A stretch of DNA of 13,561 nt, taken from the NCBI GenBank assembly GCA_026414325.1, contig JAOAJF010000004.1, positions 19,513 through 33,073 on the forward strand, read 5' to 3'. The notes under the pieces are model-generated. The model saw only the letters and a program-made list of their open reading frames with translations, ran no database searches and had not been told where the DNA came from. Below are positions 1-7,079 of the stretch, one piece after another. Source of the stretch: Microcaldota archaeon. GTDB lineage: Archaea > Micrarchaeota > Micrarchaeia > Anstonellales > Anstonellaceae. Position 1 is the stretch's first letter. Every line of letters begins with the position of its first letter. Made by a program: the position numbers and the translations under genes.

Positions 1-489
1 TCCACTATAGAGTATTCTTTTTCCGTTATATTCGATCAAAACTGTTGCAGAGCCTGGTATATGGCCAGCATCAAAAAGTGTTATGGTATTTTGCCCGAAT
101 TTTCTTTTTTGAAAATAGTTTGTAATCAAAAAAGATTTTATTGCTTTTATATGGCTTTGTTTTTTATAAGGTAGGGTTCTATACTCACTTAAAATAATTT
201 TTGCTGAATCTAAAAGTAATAGCTCGCCAATATCTCTTGTTGGTAGGGTAGCGATAGTTGCTATATTGTTGTTTTCAAACAATGCTGGCAAATAGCCTAT
301 ATGGTCTAAATGTGCATGGGAAATAATAGCCAAATCCACCTTTTCATTATTGTAAACTGGATAGAGGTGAGGGTCTTTTTTATTATGAATTTTAAGACCG
401 CAGTCAAGAACTATTTTTTTATCTGTTTGCAAAATAAAACAAGAGCGACCAACCTCTTGTCCAGCACCACATACCTTAAGACTTTCCAT
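1..489 (-). CDS. beta-CASP / CPSF-type metallo-beta-lactamase RNA nuclease, N-terminal part (runs off left edge)
   Basis: Metal-dependent ribonuclease of the metallo-beta-lactamase fold, probably the archaeal CPSF family (aCPSF2-like), which acts on RNA in the cytoplasm as endo- and/or 5'-3' exonuclease. Only the first 163 residues lie in the window; the frame is still open at base 1. Visible motifs: GAGQEVGRS at residues 8-16, typical of this family's first strands; motif 1 LDCG with Asp29; motif 2 SHAHLDH at 57-63 (His58, His60, Asp62, His63, zinc ligands); and motif 3 GHIPGSA at 142-148 with His143. The protein starts directly with the nuclease fold, so the N-terminal KH domains of aCPSF1 are absent. 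The beta-CASP domain itself lies outside the window, so an ordinary MBL hydrolase cannot be fully excluded, though SHAHLDH plus GHIPGSA argue strongly for CPSF/beta-CASP. The ATG at 489 follows an AAAGGT stretch. The gene is divergent from the winged-helix gene. Confidence 0.88.
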   Translation of the reverse strand, partial: MESLKVCGAGQEVGRSCFILQTDKKIVLDCGLKIHNKKDPHLYPVYNNEKVDLAIISHAHLDHIGYLPALFENNNIATIATLPTRDIGELLLLDSAKIILSEYRTLPYKKQSHIKAIKSFLITNYFQKRKFGQNTITLFDAGHIPGSATVLIEYNGKRILYSG

Positions 490-513
490 TTTTTTACCTT
501 TTTTCTATGCTTT

Positions 514-521
514 CTTTTAAA
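514..521 (-). promoter_or_regulatory. possible TATA box for the beta-CASP nuclease gene
   Basis: Read on the minus strand this is GTTTAAAA, centred about 28 nt upstream of the ATG at 489, a plausible archaeal TATA distance with a short leader. The region is A+T rich throughout, so chance matches are easy. It shares the 68-bp intergenic space with the box for the divergent gene. Confidence 0.3.
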
Positions 522-529
522 CGACAAAA

Positions 530-540
530 TTTTAAAATTT
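530..540 (+). promoter_or_regulatory. possible TATA box for the winged-helix gene (leaderless)
   Basis: TTTTAAAATTT is centred 23 nt before the ATG at 558. The same box-to-ATG spacing is seen before purL and purF, and none of the three genes has a ribosome binding site. This favours a leaderless transcript starting at or next to the ATG, and it helps choose 558 over the in-frame ATGs at 507 and 549. The spacing is slightly shorter than the textbook archaeal value. Confidence 0.4.
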
Positions 541-557
541 ACTCACATATGCTTATC

Positions 558-1376
558 ATGAACAATGATATAAATTATTTAGATCTGCTAATATTAAAAA
601 AGTTAGAGCCAGATTCCACCATAGAAAAATTTGGACCAATTATAAATACTTCTTTCTTTGAAACAGCTAATATTTTAGGAACTATGAAGGTAAAGGGTCT
701 TATAGATATTCAGTCTTCTATAGGAGGGCTCTCTCCGATAATTGTCCTACCAGCAGCAAAAGATTTAATTTCTCTAGCAATAAAAAAAGCTTCTGAGCCA
801 TTAGACCAGCTTGACTTTGAAATCCTTCTTCTTCTAAAAAAAGGTATAAAGGAGCTTTATGTTTTAGAAAAAACTTTAAATATAACAAGCTTTGATCTTG
901 CTCTAAGGCTTTATAAATTAAGATCAAACAATTATATCTCCGATCAGGTTCAATCAGCAAAAGTTTATTTAAGTCTTACTGAAAAAGGATTTTTGCTAGC
1001 AAAAGAAAAAGACGGAACCTTAGCAACAAGTTCTTCTCCTTCTAAAGAACAACCAGCAAAAGAAGCACCACAAACTACTTCTGATATTGATTCAGAAATT
1101 AAAGATTTAATTTTTGATAAAAAATTTGAACAAAAACCACCTTCCAGTCAGCAGCCCTCTTCTCAAGGCACTACTCCTACCTTTTTGTCTACTCAAAAAC
1201 AAAAAAGAAGACTTCCATGGGAAAAAGAAGAAGAAAAACCAGTTAAACTTGATACAACTACAAAAATTATTGCAAAAATAGAATATTATTTACAAAATTA
1301 TTGGTTTTATCTTTTGCTTTCTTTTATTTTAGTATTTTTGTTATTTGTTGCTCTAATTTTAATTCTTATAAAATAG
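558..1376 (+). CDS. tail-anchored protein with two apparent winged-helix domains (function unknown)
   Basis: I do not recognise a named family. Residues about 5-75 (from the ATG at 558) read as one winged-helix-like unit. Residues 84-150 read as a second, ending in the common wHTH signature of a strand followed by LTEKGFLLAKE (140-150). Residues 151-235 form a low-complexity linker rich in Ser, Pro, Gln, Lys and Glu, with a basic KQKRR patch at 214-218. Residues 246-271 are a single strongly hydrophobic segment ending two residues from the C-terminus. The expected topology is a cytoplasmic DNA-binding head held to the membrane by a C-terminal tail anchor. In-frame ATGs at 507 and 549 also exist but have no SD; 558 fits the TATA spacing best. 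It lies 28 bp before the acyl-CoA synthetase gene and is probably co-transcribed. A role as a membrane-linked regulator or nucleoid tether is inference only. Confidence 0.75.
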   Translation: MNNDINYLDLLILKKLEPDSTIEKFGPIINTSFFETANILGTMKVKGLIDIQSSIGGLSPIIVLPAAKDLISLAIKKASEPLDQLDFEILLLLKKGIKELYVLEKTLNITSFDLALRLYKLRSNNYISDQVQSAKVYLSLTEKGFLLAKEKDGTLATSSSPSKEQPAKEAPQTTSDIDSEIKDLIFDKKFEQKPPSSQQPSSQGTTPTFLSTQKQKRRLPWEKEEEKPVKLDTTTKIIAKIEYYLQNYWFYLLLSFILVFLLFVALILILIK

Positions 1377-1395
1377 AAGATAAAATTTAATTTAA

Positions 1396-1399
1396 GTGA
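1396..1399 (+). promoter_or_regulatory. ribosome binding site GTGA for the acyl-CoA synthetase
   Basis: GTGA, complementary to the archaeal 16S rRNA 3' end, sits 5 nt before the ATG at 1405. The same GTG could be read as an in-frame start at 1396. It fits better as the SD element, so the ATG is preferred. Confidence 0.5.
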
Positions 1400-1404
1400 A
1401 AGCA

Positions 1405-3501
1405 ATGAAAAAATGTTTTTGGTCATTTGATTTTGAAATTCTAAAAAAATATAATATTGCCTATTTAGATTATGGATTAGCCAGTACCCAAAAAGAGGCT
1501 TTGAGCTTAGCCTCTAAAATAGGTTACCCAGTTGCACTAAAAATTTTTTCAGAAAAATTTTTACACAAATCTGAACATCATGCTCTTTCTTTAAATTTAA
1601 AAGATGAGGCAAGTGTTATACGAGAGTTTAAGCGATTAAAATCTCTTTCAAAAAATTCAAAGATAGTAGTACAAAAATATATTCCATCTAATTTAGAGCT
1701 CATAATTGGAGGAAAATATGACTCGCAATTTGGCCCAACAATTTTAGTCGGCCTTGGTGGAATTTATACTCATTTTTTAGAAGATTTTCAAATAAGGGTT
1801 TGTCCAATTGACCTGCAGCAGGCTCGCTCTATGATTGCAAATCTAAGATCTTTTGAAATTTTAAAAGGTTATAGAAACCAAACTAAAGTAGATTTAAACT
1901 CATTAGCTAAAATGTTGGTAAATGTTTCTAAATTGCTTTTAGAAGAAGATATAGAAGAATTAGATTTAAACCCAGTTTTACAAACCAAAGAGGGGCTTTT
2001 TGTAGCAGATGTTAGAATCCTCTATTGTAAAAGAAATAAAAAACCCTCGCCAATTGAGGATAGGCCAAAAAAGCTAAGAAAACAAGTACAAAATTTAAAA
2101 TATATCTTTGAGCCAAAATCAGTTGCTATTGTTGGGGCTTCTGCAAATCCGACAAAAATTGGTCATATAATCTTGAAAAATTTTGTTGAAGGTGGCTTTG
2201 AAGGAAAAATATATCCGATAAATTTACATGAAGAAAAAATTTTAGGCCTTCGATGTTATAAAAAAATTTCTTTAGTTCCTGCTAAAGTAGATTGTGCAAT
2301 TATTTCTGTGCCAGCTTCTCAAGTTTATAAGGTTTTGAAAGATGCTGCAAAGCACAAGGTTCCCTCTGCTATAGTAATCTCAGGAGGATTTTCAGAAATT
2401 GGAAACAAAAAAGAAGAAGAAAAAATAAAAAAATTAGCTGATAAACACAACATTGCTCTGATTGGTCCAAATTGTATGGGAGTAGTTAATTTAGAAAAAA
2501 AAGTTGATAGTGTTTTTTTACCAAAAGAAAAATTAGCTAGACCTGCTCCAGGTTCTATTTCGATTATTTCACAATCTGGAGCAATAGGGGGTTGTCTATT
2601 AGACCTTTCAACTTATAACAATATTGCTATTTCAAAATTTGTTTCTTATGGAAATGCCCTTTGTATAAACGAAACTGATCTTTTGGATTACTTTTCAGCA
2701 GACAACTCTACAAAAACTATTGCACTCTACTTAGAAGGCTTAAGAGAAGATGGAAGAAGATTTCTATCCTCTTTAGCAAATTTAAGCTGTTCTAAGCCAG
2801 TTGTAATTTTAAAAGCAGCAAAAACCTCTTCTGGAGCAAGTGCAGCTTTGTCTCACACTTCTTCTCTAGCTGGTAGTGAAAAAATTTTTAGCAGTGCTAT
2901 TAAACAAGCTGGTGCACTAGAAGCCAATGATATAGATGAATTATTTGATTTTGTAAAAATGCTAAATTTTGAACAAAAAGCTGATTTTGAATTTGGTAAA
3001 AATCCGCATTTTTTTGGCTCTAAAATAGCAGTTCTAACTAATGGTGGTGGAAATGGAGTTTTAGCAGCAGATGCTATTGAAAAAAATGGTCTAGAGCTTG
3101 CAAAATTTAGTCAAAAAACACTGCATAAGCTAAAAGAATTTTTACCACCAATTATAAACATTAAAAATCCTTTAGATATATTAGGGGATGCAACTGTAGA
3201 GCGCTATAAATATTGTTTAGAAGCTTTAGCAGAAGATGAACAAGTGGATGCAATTGTTTGCATAGTTCTTTTTCAAACTCCTTCTTTAGAAAATTCAATA
3301 ATTTCTATATTGCAAGAAACAAAAAATAAAATAAAAAAACCTTTTATTGTTGTTTCTACAGGTGGGGAATTTACTAGAGAGCAGCAAAGGCAATTAGCTC
3401 AGAATTCTATTCCAATTTTTTCAACTCCTACTACTGCTATTAAAGCATTAGCAATGGCAAGAATATATAATATGAGCTGTAGATTAAAAAAGTATTTTTA
3501 A
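1405..3501 (+). CDS. ADP-forming acetyl/acyl-CoA synthetase, fused beta-alpha subunits
   Basis: NDP-forming acyl-CoA synthetase (ACD): acyl-CoA + ADP + Pi <-> acid + CoA + ATP, the archaeal energy-conserving step in acetate or amino-acid fermentation; cytoplasmic. Residues 1-205 are the ATP-grasp beta part, with IGYPVALKI (39-47) and the beta-side His54 in LHKSE. Residues about 235-330 are the CoA-binding Rossmann domain (VGASANPTKIG, 243-253). Residues 350-525 are the first ligase-like domain, with SQSGAIGG (389-396) and the active-site phosphohistidine candidate His484 in SHTSSLAGS. Residues 538-690 are the second ligase domain, with LTNGGGNGV. Homologues exist as separate alpha and beta subunits or as fusions; here beta precedes alpha. 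The usual HKSDVGGV signature reads HKSEHHAL, losing two glycines. The acid used cannot be told from sequence. The start at ATG 1405 is chosen because GTGA at 1396 serves as its RBS. Confidence 0.92.
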   Translation: MKKCFWSFDFEILKKYNIAYLDYGLASTQKEALSLASKIGYPVALKIFSEKFLHKSEHHALSLNLKDEASVIREFKRLKSLSKNSKIVVQKYIPSNLELIIGGKYDSQFGPTILVGLGGIYTHFLEDFQIRVCPIDLQQARSMIANLRSFEILKGYRNQTKVDLNSLAKMLVNVSKLLLEEDIEELDLNPVLQTKEGLFVADVRILYCKRNKKPSPIEDRPKKLRKQVQNLKYIFEPKSVAIVGASANPTKIGHIILKNFVEGGFEGKIYPINLHEEKILGLRCYKKISLVPAKVDCAIISVPASQVYKVLKDAAKHKVPSAIVISGGFSEIGNKKEEEKIKKLADKHNIALIGPNCMGVVNLEKKVDSVFLPKEKLARPAPGSISIISQSGAIGGCLLDLSTYNNIAISKFVSYGNALCINETDLLDYFSADNSTKTIALYLEGLREDGRRFLSSLANLSCSKPVVILKAAKTSSGASAALSHTSSLAGSEKIFSSAIKQAGALEANDIDELFDFVKMLNFEQKADFEFGKNPHFFGSKIAVLTNGGGNGVLAADAIEKNGLELAKFSQKTLHKLKEFLPPIINIKNPLDILGDATVERYKYCLEALAEDEQVDAIVCIVLFQTPSLENSIISILQETKNKIKKPFIVVSTGGEFTREQQRQLAQNSIPIFSTPTTAIKALAMARIYNMSCRLKKYF

Positions 3502-3540
3502 CTTTTCTTCTAACAACTAATATGGAGGTGTAGAAATACA

Positions 3541-4114
3541 CTATTAGATTTGCTAATTTTTTTTAATTGTTGAAGGGTCATTCTTATAAATACAATTATA
3601 ATAGTTAATGAATAGGAAAGAGCACTTTTATTTACGTTGGGAAAATATAGTGCACCCTCAATCCAGAAATAAATTTTGTAGTTCTATTTTTGCAATTTGT
3701 AAGAAAAGTAGATATAAGAATTGTAACTTGTGATATTCCAAAACAAGAGGTTATGACAAAAGTCAATGTTCCTGTTAAAGTAAATGCTGTAGTATACTAC
3801 AAAGTAGAAGATCCCAAAAAAAGCAATTTTACAAATACAGGATTTTAATTTTGCTGTTTATCAATATGCTCAAACTGCTTTAAGAGATGTTATTGGAAAC
3901 AAAGAGCTAGATTCTCTTCTCTCTAATAGAGATGAAATTGCTGAAGAAATAAAACAAATTGTTGATAAAGAAACTCAAGAATGGAGAAATAGATATTAAC
4001 AATATTAAAATTCAAGATATAGAATTACCTGCAGATATGAAAAAGGCTATGGCAAGGCAGGCAGAGGCAGAAGGAGAAAAAATAGCTGCTATAAATTTAG
4101 CTGCTAAAAATTAA
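3541..4114 (+). pseudogene. decayed slipin/stomatin (SPFH-domain) membrane protein gene
   Basis: No intact ORF lies here, but three frames read in turn as one slipin/stomatin protein. Fragment A (frame of 3604) is VNE, a TAG stop at 3613, then ERALLFTLGKYS. It is preceded by a hydrophobic stretch with a TGA at 3571, in place of the N-terminal membrane segment. Fragment B (3663-3821) contains FVRKVDIRIVTCDIP and NVPVKVNAVVYYKVEDP. Fragment C (3823-3984) contains FAVYQYAQTALRDVIG and ends in EW. Fragment D (3992-4114) contains IQDIELPADMKKAMARQAE, then a shortened tail. Lesions: two nonsense codons, a frame loss at 3652-3662, one extra A in the A7 run 3816-3822, one extra base near 3985-3991, and deletion of most of the C-terminal helical region after AEAEGE. 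Intact slipins are membrane-attached scaffolds, usually paired with NfeD; no nfeD is seen here. The 5' limit is approximate. Confidence 0.88.
3557..3564 (+). terminator. possible oligo-T terminator after the acyl-CoA synthetase gene
   Basis: A run of eight T residues starts 56 nt after the stop codon. Archaeal RNA polymerase can terminate at T-tracts without a hairpin. The tract overlaps the hydrophobic 5' part of the decayed SPFH gene, so it may be just leftover coding sequence. Confidence 0.25.
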
Positions 4115-4117
4115 GCC

Positions 4118-4139
4118 TTTATTTATTTTTACTTTTTTA
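4118..4139 (+). terminator. T-rich tract after the SPFH remnant
   Basis: This is a pyrimidine-rich stretch made of T3, T3, T5 and T6 runs just after the stop of the last SPFH fragment. It could have been the terminator of the former gene, and it may still stop read-through ahead of secF. There is no hairpin, and the assignment rests on base composition alone. Confidence 0.25.
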
Positions 4140-4170
4140 TTGTTTAAACAAGGATTTTTAAATTTTCAAG

Positions 4171-4201
4171 TTAAATATTTACTATCTTTAAGCTTTTTAA
4201 T
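4171..4201 (+). promoter_or_regulatory. probable promoter region of secF-secD
   Basis: Two TATA-like boxes are visible: TTAAATATTT at 4171-4180 and TTTTTAAT at 4194-4201. The first would give a short leader carrying the GAAGGGG ribosome site at 4207-4213. The second sits about 25 nt before the ATG. I cannot decide between them, and the whole gap is A+T rich. Confidence 0.35.
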
Positions 4202-4206
4202 CTAAA

Positions 4207-4213
4207 GAAGGGG
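4207..4213 (+). promoter_or_regulatory. ribosome binding site for secF
   Basis: GAAGGGG lies 10 nt before the ATG at 4224, the only G-rich patch in the upstream gap. It resembles the SD core, with slightly long spacing. Confidence 0.45.
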
Positions 4214-4223
4214 TTTTAATTTT

Positions 4224-5393
4224 ATGGAGCTACCTAATATCTACAATTTGAAAAACTATAAAGTATTGATTATTATTCCAATTTTTTTAATTTTGCTTTC
4301 TTTAGCTTCAATCTTTATTTTTAATCCAATAAAATTAGGGATTGATTTTTCTGGTGGAATTGAAATTCAAATGATTTCTAAAAATAAGCCAGATATGACT
4401 TTACTGCTAACAAAATTAAAAGAAAATAATTACACTGTTTTTTCTTATTCCTCAGAACCAAACCCAGCAGGATATTTTTCTTATTTGGAAATTTCTAGGA
4501 GTGCAACTATCTCAAAAGCAGAAAAATTAAAATCAGACTTTTTTTCTAAGTATTCTACTTTACTATATTTGGAATTAGAAACTTTTTCAAATAATTCTGC
4601 AAATAATCCAAAGCTAGAAGAATACAAAATAAAAAGAGGAGAAATAGATAAAATAGTAGATGAGCTTTTTGAACTTGATGGAAAGGAAAAAAATTCCTCC
4701 AACTATAGCTCATTAAACGCACTTTCAAAAGAAGTTCAAAACACTTTTGCTTCCATTTATTCAAAAGAAAATCAAAGACTTAGAGAAATACTTTCTTCTT
4801 TTGATAAGGAGGCTTCTATCTCCTTAAAAGAAAGAAGTGCAACCTTATCTTCTGATTTTATCAATCGTTCTATTCAAGTTGGTATAATTTCTTTTATTTT
4901 AGTTACAATTGCAGTTTTTTTAATATTTAGAACTTTTATTCCATCCTTAGCTGTTTTAGCAGGTGCAGTTGCAGATGTAATAATGGCTTTGGGATTAATG
5001 TCAGTTTTTTCTATCCCTCTAAATCTTCCCTCTTTTGCTACTTTATTAATGTTGGTAGGCTTTTCTTTAGATACTGATATCTTACTAACAATGAATTTGC
5101 TAAAAAGAAGCGAGGGTAGTTTAAAAGAAAGAGCTTATCAGGCAATGAAAACTGGTTTTACCATGAGTTTGTCTACAATAGTTGCTTTCTTAACTTTACT
5201 TATAGTTGCTTATATTACAAAGATTCAGCTTTATTTTATAATTGCAGTAGTAGCAATTGGGGGGTTAATAGGAGATCTAATTGCAACTTGGGCATTTAAT
5301 GCAATAATTCTAATGCATTATATCGAAGAATCAGAAAAAAAGGGTAAAAAAATTTATTCTACAAGTTTAAGTGATTTATTATTTAGAAATTAA
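4224..5393 (+). CDS. secF: protein translocase accessory subunit SecF (archaeal), enlarged external domain
   Basis: SecF forms, with SecD, the RND-like accessory complex that helps move exported proteins on the outer face of the cytoplasmic membrane. TM1 is at about 13-33, directly followed by the SecD/SecF signature GIDFSGG (39-45). A long extracytoplasmic domain runs from 40 to 215. Five further membrane segments lie at about 217-236, 241-262, 267-292, 310-331 and 336-366. TM4 carries FSLDTDIL with Asp283, the place of the charged residue linked to proton use in bacterial SecD/SecF (by analogy). At 389 residues it is longer than the roughly 280-300 I expect for archaeal SecF; the excess is a charged, helical stretch at about 118-205. 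The secF-secD order is archaeal, with the secD start 8 bp downstream of the secF stop. The ATG has a GAAGGGG site 10 nt upstream. Confidence 0.93.
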   Translation: MELPNIYNLKNYKVLIIIPIFLILLSLASIFIFNPIKLGIDFSGGIEIQMISKNKPDMTLLLTKLKENNYTVFSYSSEPNPAGYFSYLEISRSATISKAEKLKSDFFSKYSTLLYLELETFSNNSANNPKLEEYKIKRGEIDKIVDELFELDGKEKNSSNYSSLNALSKEVQNTFASIYSKENQRLREILSSFDKEASISLKERSATLSSDFINRSIQVGIISFILVTIAVFLIFRTFIPSLAVLAGAVADVIMALGLMSVFSIPLNLPSFATLLMLVGFSLDTDILLTMNLLKRSEGSLKERAYQAMKTGFTMSLSTIVAFLTLLIVAYITKIQLYFIIAVVAIGGLIGDLIATWAFNAIILMHYIEESEKKGKKIYSTSLSDLLFRN

Positions 5394-5401
5394 GTGAGAA
5401 T

Positions 5402-7036
5402 ATGAAACTATCTTTAAATAAATTAATAAATTTGGCAAAAAATCCAAAAGTTTTAATTTTAGTAGTTTTAACTCTAGCCTCTATTCTTTGGGTTTTTGTA
5501 AATGGCGGGCCATTTGGTGGAGGGTTAAAGTTTGGAATTGATTTTGCAGGAGGTACAAAAATCCCAGTTCTTCTGGCTCATCCGGTAGATCAAATCACTA
5601 TGCAAAATTTAGTAGAAAATATCAAAGTTAGAACAGCAACCTTTGGTCTTACAGAAATTAAAGTTACTCCTATTGGTGATAGCGAGGTTCATATCGAAGT
5701 ATCAAAATTAAATCCAGAATTAGTTTCAAATATAGAAGCGATTTTATCCAGACAAGGAATTTTCGAAGGAATAGTAGATGGAAAAGTAGCTCTTAGCGGA
5801 GAGGAAATTTATCAGGATACTGTAAGGCAGCTCAATCCACTTAATTATCGTGCTGACTGGGTTGTCGGTTTTTCTCTTACAAAAGACGGACAAGAGCATT
5901 TTGCAAAAGTAGTAAAAGGCAAAGCCAATTATCCAATCTATATGTTTTTAGATAAGCCAACAGAAGGGTTAATTGTTATATCTAAAAAAATTTTAAATCA
6001 ATCTATAGAACAATTTCATAAGGACCAAGAAGAAATAAATCCAAACTATAAATCCAATAGATTAAATATTTCTGAATCAGATGTACTAAAAGCACTTATA
6101 CAAGCTACAAAATTTGAAAATGCCAATGTTAAGATAGTTCTAGAAGAAGATTTAATTCAAAATCTTGAGCAGGAGAGTATAAAAGCAGATAATTTTGTAA
6201 ATGCTACTGCTTATATTTCTTCAGACTCTTCTTCTTACATCCAAAAAAAATTAATAGAAAAAGGGTTTCAAATTGTTCAAAAACCATCAGAAACTTTTAT
6301 CCCAAAAATAGTTTCCTCAACAGGATTTATTTACATTTCTAGATGGGATGTAGTTGGGCTGCGCTCTGCAGCAATATTAAGTCCAGAAGTTACAGATGGT
6401 TCAACTACAACTGGTTCTTATATTATTAGTGGTTATGCACAAGGACAGGGAAATAAAAAGATTTTAGATGCAGAACTAAAAGCAAAAGAATTGGTGGCAG
6501 TTTTAAAGGGAGGTGCATTGCCTGTAAAAATCTCTCTAGGCTCAGCTCAAGAAGTTCCACCGGTTTTTGGTCAAGAAATCTTAAAGCTTTCTTTAAGTGG
6601 TTTAGTTTTTGCTTTAATTTTTATTTCTTTATTCGTTGCTTTTAGATATAAAAATCCTTTAGTAGTTTTTCCAATAGTTTTTGTTTCCGTTTGCGAAATA
6701 ATTATTCTAACTGCTATTATTGGAATGTTTTCTATAGACCTCGCTGCAATGGCAGGAATTATTGCAGCTACAGGAATATCAGTGGATGCTCAAATAGTAA
6801 TAACTGATAATGTTTTAAGAAGAAAAGAAAATCTAAAAGAAGGAATGGACTACTCCTTCCAAATTATTTTTACAAATGCTGCAGTTGCTATTTTAGCATT
6901 TTTACCATTGGTAGTTATATCTGGACTAGTTGAAATAATTGGTTTTGGCTCAACCACAATTTTGGGTTATTTATTAGGAGTTTTTGTATCTAGGCCAGCA
7001 TATGGTGCAATCGTAGCAGAACTTATAAAGGAGTAA
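5402..7036 (+). CDS. secD: protein translocase accessory subunit SecD (archaeal)
   Basis: Partner of SecF in the membrane. TM1 (15-35) is followed by the signature FGIDFAGG (44-51). A large extracytoplasmic region (about 52-395) contains the first periplasmic-type domain and a middle section with GSYIISGYAQG (338-348). Five more membrane segments follow at about 397-414, 420-441, 446-470, 492-512 and 514-537. TM4 has GISVDAQIVITDN with Asp462, matching the acidic residue of SecD TM4. TM3 and TM4 contain the family's usual IIGMFSIDLAAMAGIIAATG stretch (439-458). At 544 residues it is close to the normal archaeal size. The SD is GTGAG at 5394-5398, between the secF stop and this ATG, so the two proteins are almost certainly translated from one mRNA. 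Like other archaeal SecD proteins it is separate from SecF, not fused. Confidence 0.95.
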   Translation: MKLSLNKLINLAKNPKVLILVVLTLASILWVFVNGGPFGGGLKFGIDFAGGTKIPVLLAHPVDQITMQNLVENIKVRTATFGLTEIKVTPIGDSEVHIEVSKLNPELVSNIEAILSRQGIFEGIVDGKVALSGEEIYQDTVRQLNPLNYRADWVVGFSLTKDGQEHFAKVVKGKANYPIYMFLDKPTEGLIVISKKILNQSIEQFHKDQEEINPNYKSNRLNISESDVLKALIQATKFENANVKIVLEEDLIQNLEQESIKADNFVNATAYISSDSSSYIQKKLIEKGFQIVQKPSETFIPKIVSSTGFIYISRWDVVGLRSAAILSPEVTDGSTTTGSYIISGYAQGQGNKKILDAELKAKELVAVLKGGALPVKISLGSAQEVPPVFGQEILKLSLSGLVFALIFISLFVAFRYKNPLVVFPIVFVSVCEIIILTAIIGMFSIDLAAMAGIIAATGISVDAQIVITDNVLRRKENLKEGMDYSFQIIFTNAAVAILAFLPLVVISGLVEIIGFGSTTILGYLLGVFVSRPAYGAIVAELIKE

Positions 7037-7043
7037 GGTACTA

Positions 7044-7063
7044 TTTAAACTTTTTAAATTTTA
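7044..7063 (+). promoter_or_regulatory. probable promoter of purL-purQ (TATA boxes)
   Basis: The 43-bp gap between secD and purL holds two TATA-like boxes, TTTAAAC near 7044-7050 and TTTTTAAATT at 7051-7060. The second is centred about 23 nt before the ATG at 7080. There is no SD before this ATG, so a separate leaderless transcript is likely even though the gene closely follows secD. Confidence 0.5.
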
Positions 7064-7079
7064 CAATTGTTTATTTGAT

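Noticed and set aside
310..561. 83-residue plus-strand ORF, MCMGNNSQIH...
   Set aside because: It is antisense to the beta-CASP nuclease, whose SHAHLDH and GHIPGSA motifs are read on the minus strand. Its own composition is unlike a real protein.
718..960. 80-residue minus-strand ORF
   Set aside because: It is a shadow of the winged-helix gene: Leu-rich translation of the opposite strand, with no motif.
1396..1398. GTG as start of the acyl-CoA synthetase
   Set aside because: It adds only MKA, and the GTGA works better as the ribosome site for the ATG nine bases on.
558..3501. A new multi-gene defence or signalling system formed by nuclease, membrane wHTH, ACD and SPFH genes
   Set aside because: It was tempting because nuclease, membrane and SPFH parts can occur in defence loci. 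However, the ACD is a metabolic enzyme, the SPFH gene is dead, and the nuclease looks like housekeeping CPSF. Nothing in the sequence links them functionally.
3502..4223. Non-coding RNA, tRNA, CRISPR array or mobile element in the long gap
   Set aside because: No cloverleaf, no regularly spaced repeats and no terminal inverted repeats are visible. The stretch 3600-4114 is explained by the SPFH remnant, and the rest is A+T-rich spacer.
4481..4764. Two overlapping minus-strand ORFs of 73 and 69 residues
   Set aside because: Both lie opposite the charged helical part of secF. Ser/Lys/Glu codons on one strand give open, low-complexity frames on the other.
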